From the NCBI RefSeq assembly GCF_027942865.1, contig NC_134519.1:19936248-20000247 (forward strand): a stretch of 64,000 bases of DNA, written 5' to 3'. This DNA is from Odontesthes bonariensis (Eukaryota > Chordata > Actinopteri > Atheriniformes > Atherinopsidae). Shown piece after piece: positions 44,001 through 57,636 of this stretch. Each line of letters opens with the position of its first letter. The first letter of the stretch is position 1. The notes beneath the pieces were generated by a model, which searched no databases, was not told where the DNA came from, and was given only the letters and a program-made list of their open reading frames with translations. A program made the translations under genes and the position numbers.

Positions 44001-47000
44001 GTGAAGTAAAAGACACTGATGATCTCATTATAATAGCACCTGGCAGTGTGTGGGATATATTTGGCAGAAAGTGAGCCTTCTGTCCTTGAAATGGATGTGT
44101 TGGAAGCAGAAAAAATGGGCAAGTGTAAACACTTTAGGGCCAAATTGTGATGGCTGGGTCATAGCATCCTCACAAGTGCAGCTCTTGTGGGATTCTCCTG
44201 GTCATCAGTTGTCAGGACTTATACCAAAAGTGGTCAGAGGAAAGAAAACAGACTGGAAACTGTTTCATTTGTGTCCTTGGCTTGTCCATGTGGTCTGAGA
44301 AGCTAACGTGTCTCAAACTGATGAAGATATCGATGCTGGTTCTGATTGAAAGGTGCAATGACACACCGTGCGTCGCAGTTTATTGTCTATGGGACCATGT
44401 AGGCTGGAAAGGAAACCCATCTTCACCGCTGAAAACACCCACAACGGGCATATGAGCATCAGCACTAGACCAACGAGCAATTGAAGAAGATACCTGGTCT
44501 TATCAGTCCCACTTTTTTTTTACATCAAAAGTGGGATTGATGTAAAATCCCACTAGAATACATTCGTGCAAGTAATTGGTAGAGCTAACTTTCTTGTCTT
44601 GTTTAAAAAAACACATGGGCTTCCCGAGATAAACGATATGTATGTCAATGCATACAAAACGTTTACCTTAGGGAAGATGTAGGTTCAGGATGGACAAAAA
44701 GAAGAAGGCAAATGTGAGGGGAGTGAGATGCTTTGGGCAATCTTCCTCAGGTAATCCTGCAATACTACAGCTTATCCTTCAGAAGTGTAGTCAAATCAGT
44801 GCCTTTACAGGTTAGGACTGTGGCAAATAAAGCGAAGAAATACTCAATACCAAGCAGGTGGTCGTACTGTTATGATTGACTAGTGTATTGTGATACAGCG
44901 AGGAGTTTATCTTTAAAAAGGGAAGAATTATGATGAGAGGTAAAAAAAAAAAGTTGTTATATTCACGTATATCTTTATTTTAGTATCTTTCATTATCTTT
45001 TTAGTGGTGCATATAAACATATTTGCCTACTTGTTGACTTTGCTGTAATTATCTGTGATCATCTGTTATCTTAGTGAACTATAGCTCCAGCTCTGAGTGG
45101 CCAATCCAAACAGCCTCAGACTGTTGGCTTTTTCCACAAGAATTTTTGGTGGAAAAAATTAATATATTACAACGCTATTTGTTTGATTAAAGTTCATACA
45201 GGGAGATTGTTTGATTAACAGCCAGCCATGGTGCTTGGTCATTCCTCCTCTTCTTCCTGACCAAATTATCTATCAGTTTTTGATACATTTCCTGCCTGCA
45301 AACACAATTTATTTGCCTCCGTGTTATCACACACACACACAAAAAAAACGTATCCGATAGAAAGCAGGGGCTGAATAGAGTAAAGATTTGTGTTGAGAGG
45401 AGAGTGACAGATGCACATACAGAAGCTGGTCATATGGGAGGTAAACTGGTTACAGATAACAGCTCATTTAACCCACTGGGTCCCACCTGCTGCTTCCCCA
45501 GGGGGTCGTGCTCCAGATGGCCAGTGATTCCTTCCACACAGGCCCCTGTAAGAAACACTAACAGGACCCGTTTGTACTCCTAGTGGGAGTTTGCTGATGC
45601 TGTTAGTGGGTTTGTGTGCCGATGCTGTTGTGTGTGGGTGCAAGAAGATGTGTTTGCCAACACATAAAACTCATTAGGAAAGTTAAAATTCACTGTTCAT
45701 GTGAAAATATTATTTGCCAAAGGTGTCATAATAAATGTAGGCCAGCTTCTAATGAACAGTGTCTGGCTTAGCCTACCATGCATTACTTTATTCGTCATGG
45801 TTTTTAGACGCCTACAGATGTGAATAATCTAATTCAGAAAATATTAACCCTCTATGTTCTATTTTTAATTGTTTTCACATAGACACCTAATGGCAGTTTT
45901 TGCGGTATCCTTGGTTTCCTCGCATTTTGTTCTCAAACTAAGGGCTACAGTCAAAGATGATAAACAATAAATTGTAGGCAAATCAGGAGATTTTATTGAT
46001 CTTTATTAAGTGTTATCACCCAATAAACAGCTGTTATTAAATGTTTACATTCTCATGGTTATAGCTAGTGTATCTTCGCCACTATGTTGCAGTATTAGTG
46101 GGATAATCACCCTTTTAAACTGAGAGGAAACACAAGCACAGTATCTCTGTGGATCTAAAAATAAATACTGATAATAGTCCATATCAGGAGCTGGTGACAT
46201 AAGCCAATCACATGAATTTTGGTTTCTAACATTTATTGTTATTTTTCACATCGTTCACCAAATACAAGAACATAAATGTCTGCAGAGATTTTAGAAGCAG
46301 TTATAAATGTTGCTAAGAGGTAACAAATACATATATAAGGTCGAGTGAGGGACAAAAATTAAAGGCATGCAATTTGAAAGTGGACCATGAACAGATGTAA
46401 ACCGATTAATGAAGCAGTGAATCACAAAGTCATTTGAAATTGAGGGGCCATTTTATTGAAACAGCCATGAAATAATCCAGAGGCCCTTTTCTAGATTTTC
46501 CTATAGCTGAATTCATCCTGCATGATTTTCAACACAAAATATGTCATTTATTGTTTCAAGAAATGGGCTACAAGTATGCAAGTATGTTTAAGTTTATGAA
46601 TTTGGCAGAAGCTTTTATCCAAAGCGACTTACAAATGAGGATATAACATTACAGCTAACATCAAAGCTAACAATAAGCTACATAGAAGGAAAGCCGCTAG
46701 TCAGGCTCTTTTAGAGGTGACAGGGATGACAGTGTAGAAATAGAGTGCAGGCATAGAGGGAAGTACAAAAAGAGAAAGTGCAGTAGAGGGAGTAGTGAAG
46801 TGCAGGGGACGTGCTAGGGTAGGAGATGCTCTCTGAAGAGCTGAGTCTTCAAGAGTCTCTTGAAGATATTCAGGGATGCCCCTGTTTTGGTTGCACTCGG
46901 TAGGTCATTCCACCATCGTGGAACGACAGATGAAAAGAGTCTAGATTGTCTTGAGTGTGGTGTAGGCACTGTTAGACGACAATATTTTGATGACTGGAGT

Positions 47001-50000
47001 GACATAAGCCTTTGTGAGAGCATTCAAGTACATGGGAACCGTTCCAGTAAGCACTTTGTAGGCTAACATAGTGTAGTGCTGCTGATTGAAGACCAGAGGT
47101 GCTGCCGCGTTCTGGACCCTCTGCAGAGGTTTCACAGCACAGGCTGGGAGGAGGGTACACAAAATAATTAGAAAAGTAAGCAATGAAGATACTTAAGAAA
47201 TAATAATGAAAGTAGTAAAAATGTCTGATGTGTGATTCAATGTACTTGACATTCTATTTTAAACATTGTCACTAATAATTCTTCACACCCAACTGTCATG
47301 TTATTTACAGCAAGTAATTTGTTGGATGACTGATGAATGCAACAATGGCAAAATTATGCAACATAGCCCAGTTGCCCAGTGCATCATAACTATTTTAATT
47401 ATGTAAATCAGTCATTACTAGATCATTTCTAACTCCATTTTCAGTTAACATCCATTTCCTTTACTCAATTTTAACTCCATGACCTCCAGGTTTTCCATTC
47501 GACCCGTTTCAAATCTCAGTATCTTTGCTATCAGTGAACAGAGTGTATGATACAAACTCTTTGGCAGTTTTCTGACACCTTATTTTGGGAGTGATAAGAG
47601 CAATTTATAGAGATGAGTTGATAATGTTCATGGCTGTGTTAGCAGTGGAGCTCTGCTCACTGGTGACACAATGCTGTCAGCTTTGTTTTTTCCATGTAAA
47701 AGCTTTTCATAGGGTCACAAAAACTAAAGGAACAGTCAAAATTACAGTCTGTGTTGGCTGCTTGAAATATGCAATTGAGGCTTTTCTTCCAAATAGTTTT
47801 ATAAATTGAAACCATTTGTAGATCAAATTATTGCACTACCACTGTCAAGCAGATTTGTTTGGGTTCAATTTGTGCCCAACTTAAATATTTAGATGCTTTG
47901 AAAAATTTAATGTCAAAATTACTCAAAAGTTATTGGTTTCAAACTGAATGCCTCACTTTAACCAGTTAAGACTGAGATTTGCATGTTTACAATGCCACAT
48001 GTGCTAGTATTCCCCAACAGGGGCAAAACCAGTTTACACCTTCACTGCTCTGAAAGATATGCATGTCTGCACAGGAGCCGCTGTTGGTGCTTGTCACACG
48101 CAACTGCAGATTCCTTTGAGAATATTGCTGTATAGCCTATCACTGAGGTACTGCGGCCTCCTGAATGTGATGCAGCACCGCCTCTTGCTTTACTTCTAAG
48201 CAGGGCTTAAAGTGGAGAGAGATGAGCATCCAGACAGCAAAGTCCTCTTTGCACCCGTACAGCTGCTCTGCACCTCCATGTTCATGCGAGCTGAAACAGT
48301 GAGGCAGGACGAGTCGTGATACCCATGTCAATGAGGAGGAAGGAAAAAAAAAATATAAAAATAAAGTGATGTATAGCAGTGGAGACACCGCAAGTTGGAG
48401 CTATATAGAAAGCCCTAATGCTACTGAAGACAGGATTTGAAGGGCAGCTATCACATTACTGCTTGACATGCATTCTGCACAGTAAAGATTCAGAACCTTG
48501 AGTATCCAAGCACTGTTCAAGTTTTTATTAAAACAAATGCAGTAGATTTTCATTTCAAAGTAGTATTCTGTTCAGTGATGATCACTTCGCCACTTGAGAC
48601 AAGAGACTTCTGGCTTGATGGAACCGTCACTGTGGCTCTTCCTGCAAAGAGGAAAAAAGGTTCCAAATAAGTGAAATGTTGCATACATTTTACAGTGCAA
48701 GACGCTTAAGGATTCAAGCCCACGTGTGGGCCTTTTGAGATGTGCAAGTCTGCCTTATTACAGCAGCTTTAAGTTTCTCCTTTTTAAAAGGAATGCATTT
48801 CTGCAGCCATCCCATTTTACATGACCAAATTCTTAAAAAAAAAAAAATAAAAAAAATTGTAGCTTTTGTGGTTGGGCCATATAGTGGTCTTGAGCTGCAC
48901 ATGTAGGCAGCCATTTCCTGATATTGAGAATCAAGGGCATTCAATTAAAAAAAAAAAAAAAAAAAAAAAACTACAGACAAGTCCACAAGATACTCACGTT
49001 GGCGTTGACAGTATTGCTGGCAGGTGTTTGTGCTGCTTGGATAACACACAGCTGTAGCACAGTGAATATAGACCTGAAAAGAGAATTTATATAAATAAAA
49101 TCACCTTCAACATTTCAGAGCCGACAATGACCTCAGTTAAAGAGTTTGGGTGAGGCGTACCGTTTCCTTCTGTGGAGTATAGGTATCTGGAGACACAAAT
49201 GTGAACATTCTGCTCATGAAACGTTTGTAGTGACCTGGGTTCTGAAGGCCAGAGGAGCTATCAACAGGAATTACTGTAGACAAGTATCTGTCATCTTGGT
49301 AGGGACACCTGTAGCCAAGGAGAGTTCATCATTGGAACACAAGCACGGCTGCAGCTACATTTACAGTAGAACTTAGATTCTTCAATTGTTACCCATTAGT
49401 CAGAAGGTCCCATTGTGGCAGGCTGTCAGGATTTGGGGTGGAGGTGGCCCAGCAGTGTTCCAGGGTCAGGACGATGTTTGGGTCAGACCGCCCCTGGAGA
49501 CGCACTTCAACATAGACTGGTTCTCTCAAGACTTTAGTGATCGGGTATTCTGACGGAGTGTAGAAGGAGCTGTATGCTGCATCCTCTGCAACCACAGGAC
49601 AGTTTCAACAAGTTGGCCAAAAACTTCAGTGCATTAGTTAGGCTTGTGCTTACCTTCAACACATCCTTTTGAGTGGCATTGACCCTTTCCTAGTTCAAGC
49701 TCCACTCTCAGGGGTCCTACAGCTGCAACAGATGCAGGGGGAGGAACAGGGTTCACCTCCATAACCAGAGCCTCCACAGCTGTGCCAGAGTATCTACACT
49801 GAAACAAGAGCCTGTTGGCAGAGCAGACAGACTTTATGGAGAGGTTTTATCAGTAATAGATCAAATGTAGTAAGAACTGTTACAGCACTTGATAAGGCTG
49901 AAACTGAATGCATTGAGCTTACCGAGATGAGCTTTGGGACAACTCAGCACAGCCACAAATGACATTGTCAGACAGTTATGTCTGGTTTAAGAGTTGGCTG

Positions 50001-53000
50001 AATCCATGCTGAAAACTTGTTTAGAAGCTGTAAATCCTGGCTAAACTAGCAAGACTCAAGGCCAGTTGCAGGTTTTTCCTCAAATGTGAAAGGCCCAAGG
50101 GTCATGAACACTTTTAGATGAATCTATGAACTCTGCTCCCTGACAATTACACAAGTTGCAGGTGTGCCACTCATGTGCTTAGATAAAGCATTTAACAAAG
50201 TTAGGAACTTACTCAAAATGACTGTCCCTGGTGATTGATCCTCTGGGTCCAACTCCCACTTCATATGACGATGACATGTGATTTTCATAGGCCACATACG
50301 TCTCATCATCCTATAAGAATTAATTTTTGCATCAATGAACCAAACAATATCTGAAATTGATTAGTTCAACTTTAAAGAGCTGGCCTGTGAATAGTTTTAC
50401 CTTAAAATGACAAGACTAAGCAAATGCTGAGAGAATTTCCATTCATTCTAGGAGTTCTGCATGAACTACCATTTAACTGCTAGATCTTAAGCTTTAACTT
50501 GCAGGAGTTCACAGATTGGCTGTAGAACAACAAGTCACTCACCTTAAGCGTGGTGCCACAAGCCGTCACAGGAAATTGAAAGATGGCAAAGGAAGAGGTG
50601 GCATCAACTGGGCCACAGTTGACATCATTTGCGTCAAGCAGACTGATCGAATTCACATCAATAGGTGGTATAGTAGCATCTCTAGCTACAACCACCACAA
50701 ACTGGCCCTCTCTAGTACACTGTACAGTCACTGGATGAAAACAAAGGAGTCTTACAGTCATTAAGGTATTTTAAGTCAGATGATGTGCACAAGGCAGTTT
50801 GAGATACAAGAGCTTATACCTGCTTTCCCATAGTAGCACTGGTACCCATTAGAGCAGCAGTTGATTTCTTCACACTGCTCAGGGGTGATATCTGGAGTCC
50901 CACACTGAATCTTCTCATTCTCCTCCACATCACATTTATCAGAAGAAACTGCAGGGTCCTTCATCTGCTGCTGGAAAGGTGGAGAAGGCTGGTGTTGCTG
51001 AATAGGCTGCTGCCAGTATTTCTGGGCAGAAACATCACAGAACAAGATAACGCCAAACAGCCACATGAAAAGCTCCATTTTGGTGTTAGTAACTACAAGC
51101 TAAAACTGCAGCTGTACCATACAATTGTCAGACACGGATTTTATGCATCCCTGACTGTGAGCAGTTTGCTGTGAACTCCGCCTCTCATTGTTAAGAGACA
51201 ATTGTGTGACAGCCCTGCAGAGTTAATCAGCTGGGATCTGACAGGTGGAGCTCATTGTCTGCTCATCAGTCTGAGAAGAAGTCATTTCACAACTGCTGAC
51301 TCAAAGCTCAATTAGTTGTTGTTTTTCATGAAGAGGGTAAAGATGAACTTGGGAATTGTGTGGAGCATTACCTTGAGCTTATTTTCTTTAACCTGAGTTT
51401 GACCAAGTTTTAACCTCAGAGTGTTTACATAAGCCGAATTACTCACTGTGACCACAAACAGTTTTCAGTTTTAAAGTGGAGAACTTGCTGAATCACACTG
51501 CCTCCCACCTCTATTATACCTGCATAAAAGCTTTTTTTTTAACTTTTTCTTTTCTTCTTTTGGTATACACAGATGTATGGGCGGTACACCCAGGAGTTGG
51601 GTGTGTATGCCAAGGAGGAGGCAGCACGGCTACGAGATGGAGCGGTGCGGGATGGCGGTGGACTGCGGAGGAACACCAGCGTTCGAAGTCGTGCTGGAGA
51701 TCTGCTGGATTATGAGAAAGATTCCTGTGCAAAGTGCCAGCGTAAGTGATAATCACTCAACAAGCCCTAAACCTTACTCGGACTGTGCTTCCAGGGACAA
51801 AATGTGCAAGGAGAGTAATGCCCAGACATATCCTGAAGGTCACACTAGTGCACTGGTGCGTGCAAGTGTGAGAAGCCCTGAAGCAGCATTTTGTAGCAGA
51901 TTGCAGAGCTCCAGTCGACATGCAAGTTGTGTGAAAACATTGACATATTAAAGTACAGCAGAGCAGCTACCTGACACAAGGGAGTAGGAGAGGATGTGAA
52001 CAAGATTAAATGTGACTGATCTGAGCAATGACCTCCAGCCAACAAAGATCGCCCCAGTGTAAAAAGATGGCCCCCTCTGCTGGCTGCCAGTGGTCTGCAG
52101 TTTGTTCGCTGGCAGGTGTGTGTGTGTGGAAAGGTTTCCTTTGCTTTGTGTGTTTATTTTTTGCTTGTGTGAGCTGAACTATGATCTGAACTGTCAGATT
52201 ATTTTTATGTCCAGCCATCTCAGATGACTGCAGATAAGGGAGTGGCACCACAAGGGAGTTTTACTTCAGTCTGATGTATCCAACAATAACGAAGTGACAG
52301 ACTGGATGAGTGTGTGTTTGTGTCTTCAACAACCAACGCGTTGTTTCTGGAAAGACACGTTGTGTTTTTCATTTTTCAATGCTATGTGCTCCACAAATTA
52401 AACCCCCCTACCCTGCCTTGTATTGATTTGGTGGATAAGTCATAAAGATGGATATCTAGGATATTTTAGAGCTCGGCTAGATGAAACCCCCATGATCTTT
52501 CTGAGAGAGGAAAACGTGTTTGTGTGCAAGTGGGTGATTATGTCTGAATCATTTTAAGAATAATATCATTTGCCAGCTATTATGATAGATCGGTTGATAT
52601 ACAGCATTGGTGATTGCTAAAAGGTCACATGAGTAAAGTCTAAATATGTTCTATACAGTTAAAAAAACCTGTTCTTTTGCCCTTTTTTTTTGTTGTGCAG
52701 GAATTCCTTCTCTCGGCTTATCTAAAACACTTTATTTTCTTTCTTTTTTTCAGTAGAAAATTATCCTATTTGATATAGGAGTCATAGGAGAATGATTTAT
52801 AAAGTTAAAGCCACTTTGTATCTTTCAAAAATGTACCGAGAAATGTTCATATCTATCATTTTGCATATGGAGACCTAGATGTACTTTGGCAAAGTTTTGT
52901 TTGGATTTTTGTCAGATATGGGCTCCAAAACATGAGTCAGAACACACTGCAAAAGGTGCAGTGATGCGCCAACTGCTAAACTCACTGCTAAACATGTTGG

Positions 53001-56000
53001 TGGACACGAAAATAACTCCAACATGGAACATGGGGTCACCTCGTTTTGTCACATACTCATGAAACAACTGCTTAATCCTTTTTAACAATTGGGAAAAAAA
53101 AAATCCATATTTCAAGGTAGGTGTTGATGGAGAGAGTTACGAACAAGACTGTTGAACCAAACACCTAGTTTACTTCCCATAACAACCACTAATGTGGTAA
53201 AGTCACTTTACTTGAAAATGCAAATTCAGGATTCTGTTTTCATGTTGTTTTGCACATTACAAACTACATGAATAAGGTTAGGAAAACATCGGACCATATA
53301 TTTGATGTCTCATCGAATATCCTTTTCCTGGATTAGTGGCTGCTGAGTCCCGCCCCCTCGATACCTGGACAAAATGTGCTGGACGCGCAAACCAGGCATC
53401 CTACTAAAATACATTACTATGGAAGTTGAGCTAATTGGTACAACAAAAATGCAGAAGTTGTGGTCATCAGCACCAATTCAAGGTTTTCTCTTTGACTCTT
53501 GCCATGTTTTCCCATGACACTGGGCTGGATGAGCAAACTATTTATTTATTTATTTTTTTATATTTTAGGCCCCAAATTAATTTGGAGGCATTTTCATGGA
53601 TTCTTTGATATTACTTAAGATGTTACATTATTGCATGATTTACACATCTGATTATGTTTTGTATTGGCATTTGTTTAGGATTAGTTTGCTGGTCCGACAT
53701 CCCAAATTTGTATTTTTAAAAAATTGCAGCATGTGACATTTTCATCTAGTTTTGCTATATTATACCATCCACTACATGACTTTGAAACTGCAGAGAAATG
53801 TCCACAGAAGTAAGGTAATACCTATTAAGCAGATGCTTTTTGAGCTGCAGATTTAAAAAATATATCTAAAATGCATCTTTTTTTCATGTGTTTTAACTGA
53901 TTATTTGGTGTCTGCATCTGAATGAAAATCCTTAAGAAATGTGTTAAACTAACCCGAGCCTTGCAGACCAAGTGCAGAGTTCCTATAAGTATTTGGCATT
54001 TACATGACCCATTTTTATTAACCCCTAATTTTGTCTTGATAAATTTGGCAAAAATTGTAAATCTGACCCACTTTCTGCAGAAGTGCTTGTCAATTGATGA
54101 AAAATTCCCACATGCCTGTTATAATTAGAATTTCTACATAATATAGATTCACTTTCACCGGTAATAAAGAAGAAAAAAAAAATCAAACATTGGACCTCTG
54201 ATGTTTAAATTTGGAGCTGGGAGTTATGTCCCACACAAGGCGATCCATTCTAGTTGTAAGTCAGAAAAGTAGAATTGTGCTTACTGACTAAGCTAACAAC
54301 TAATAGAATACCAATGGATAACCGCATTAAACCGTATTTTGTGTATACAGACACCGTTGTCATATATTTGTTGATATAGGCTTGTCAGTATTGTTTGTGC
54401 AACTGATTTAATGAGACACAAACTGATAGAAATGAAAAATACAGTCTATAACTGTAGGTGTCACTGGGCACACATGTTGGACGCTAAGGTCAGGGATGGT
54501 GAGATTGCTCTGACTTTCCAAATTGGAAATCTAACGTGTTGAGGCATTCCAGTTGAGCTCTCCTGCTCAGAGTTTGGAAATGATTTTTTTCATGTTCATT
54601 TGGATCACACACCACAAATTTGCAATCTCATGTCCACTCCAAGTTTACGCTCAACAGAGTTTCTGTTGAGCGTAAAACTTGTTCACCAGCATGCTGGTGA
54701 ACAACTGTTGATTACACTTAAGCGACTTTAAGCATAATACAATTTAAAGTTGGTGATCAGTTTTATATAAAGAAAAATCCCCTGATGCAGTTGTCATGAA
54801 TGAGTTTAGCTACAGAGACCAAAAGTATTGTTGCACTAGTCAGATAGTGTAATATGGGGGTCATAATCAGGACAGAATCAGTTTTAAGTTGGCTCCAAAT
54901 GGGCATTCAAAGAACTGCTGTTTTTGGCACTTAAACGTTGGCATCATTTATAATATGATATAATATAATATTATATCCTTTAGGTGCTTAAATTCTATTT
55001 GTGTAGATAATGCAACAGCATGGTGTCATAATACTGCAGTTTACATCCCCCCAAATTGCTAGAAATTACTTGCAATTGCCATTCCCCTGGTTTTAACTCA
55101 TTTCATTGCAAAGAAGGTGTTTGTTTTCACATCTACAAGTCCATTGTTGAGGTTGTGTTTGCACAACTGAGCCAGCTGGATTGCTTTCGAAGATCAATCG
55201 CTGCCTTTTTGCCCTTGTGACTATAGTGGTCTGATTAAAGCACAACAGACTGCACCAAAGGTGAAAGCTAAACTACATCAGCTCAGCCTCACTTGCTTTC
55301 TGTAATGGAAGCCATTTAAAACAATCCCTCTCAGAACAGCAGTTGGAGATTTGTGTGCTCCCTGTCTGCAGTGTGCGCTCGTAGATCAAGAAGTGTTTGT
55401 ATTTTTAGAGATGCTCAGGCTGGCCAGCCTCTGTCCTCTTAGGTAATGCGCACAGAGAGATGCTTCCTTCAGATTTGGTGGAAGTGGGAGTTTCAGTGTT
55501 TTCCTGTATCTGTGTGGGAACAGCATCTCTGTGGGTGATGGACTTTGAGTGTGAGTGAATTGCCTCAGATCCGCAACTACAGCCTTTGAACAAGGCAACC
55601 TACGCATGCAGCTAAAGGCTGTGCTGCTGGTCATGATGGAGTGCTAAAAACATGTACTGCCTCACTGTGTTTATTTTGATTCACGGAGGGAATCTGCAGG
55701 GATTTATGGCTGCTGTGACTCAAATCTCTGGTTCAGCCTCGGTGTAGTTTGTTTTACAGTGCATTCAGTCGCTGTATATCTCTAAATATACTCTCCAAAG
55801 GTGAAAGAGCCCCATTTACATTATTTATTACTCACAATTAAAGCAATATTGCTGTCCGGTGATGCAATGCAGGACAAAGAGAAATGGAAAAAATGACTGG
55901 CGTTGGGTGTGATCTTTATTAAGGGATCAGCAGAAGACATCTGTGAACGCCACTGAGTCTGCGGATGTGAGTGCAAGCCAAGATGCACACGGAAGTATGT

Positions 56001-56279
56001 GACTATGCAGGTGGCAGACAGCGTGTGTGTGTGTGTGCTTGTACAACTATCTTCATGAGGACCCATGTGAGGACATTTTTAAACAGCCTCACTTGGTCCT
56101 CGGAGCCCTTCAAAGGTCTGTGTGAAGATTAAGATGTAGTTTTAGGGTTAACATTCGAATCAGGTTTAGGGTAGTGTTAGGAATATGGATGAGCTCAGGC
56201 AGTTAGTTATGATGGTTAATGTTTGGGAGCTAAGGAATGCTTCATGCCAATAAGTGTCCTCTCAACGACAGACATACAA

Positions 56280-56313
<34 letters not shown>

Positions 56314-57546
56314 AGAATAGAAACAGAAGCTGTGGGAATTCTTCCAGCCTCTCTCACAAGTGAATATTCAGTGAAGTAAAAACCACACATCTAGGAAAAA
56401 TAAGATCACTTTAATTTATTTTCACAAATATTTTTCTTCCATTGAACTGATGTCTTGTACATGTGTATAAGTAGTCTGTCTGCACATGAGTGCTTGCACG
56501 TGTATCATATGTACATGTGTACATTCTGTGCTGGCAGCTCCTCATGCAGCAGGTGGTCTGGCTGCTGGGCAACTTTGCCTGTCATGCACACAGTTTTGTC
56601 ACATTTCCCTCGGCAGACTCCGCATCCAGTTGTGGCACAACTCCTGCACCAGAAAGACAGCTGCAGTGGGATTTTTTTATTTTATTTTTTTTACATCTCA
56701 TCTACCGTAATTATAAACATTTCTGGCATAATGCAATACTGTGCTAAAGTAGTCAGCCAACCTTTATTGCTTTATACATTGCCAGGAAAAAACAGGAGCA
56801 GTAATTCATTTATTGAAATTTGTACAAACATAAATGGATTAATTATGTTTGTGTACAAGTCAAAAACTGAGTTTTTACAATTCTAATGAGATGGAAAGTC
56901 AATATTTGATCGGACCACCTTTGATCATCAACACAGTCTGAACCCTCTTAAACTAGCTTTCTTGTAATTTGTTTAAGTATTCTTCAGGAATTGTTCAGCA
57001 GGCTTCTTGAAGGATATTTCAAAGCTCTTTGTTTTTTTTGTTTTGTTTTTTTACCCTTGTCCTGTCCAGCATTATGGCAGCAGAATTGTAATCTGAATAC
57101 CGTTTATGCTAAACACTTTTGCTATGCCAAGGGAAGCTTTATGAATGTAAAGCTCCCCTTGATGCCCATCAACTCCTCATTTTTATTTATTTGTTTTTGT
57201 TACAATATTTAACATGATGTGATAATAGTGCTGAACCGGACCGGGGGACAGAGAGAGAAGGAGAGCGAAGAAGAGAAAAAAAGAACAGAAACATGAAGAG
57301 ACAAACATAAAAAACAATGAAAAATCCGACAACAAGCTGCTACACCTGTAAAAACAAAACTGAAGACAATTCACGGCTTTCGTGGGGAATCCAGCCTTAG
57401 AAGCACCAGGAGCACCTGGAAGCAGACAAGCAGAGAACAAACACACAAACAAACAAATAAAAAAGCACAAGCAGCAGCAATACACAGGTGACCTAAAACC
57501 ACAGGACAGCACAACAACTGCTTAGTGAGCATGCTACTGGGCTAAT

Positions 57547-57636
<90 letters not shown>

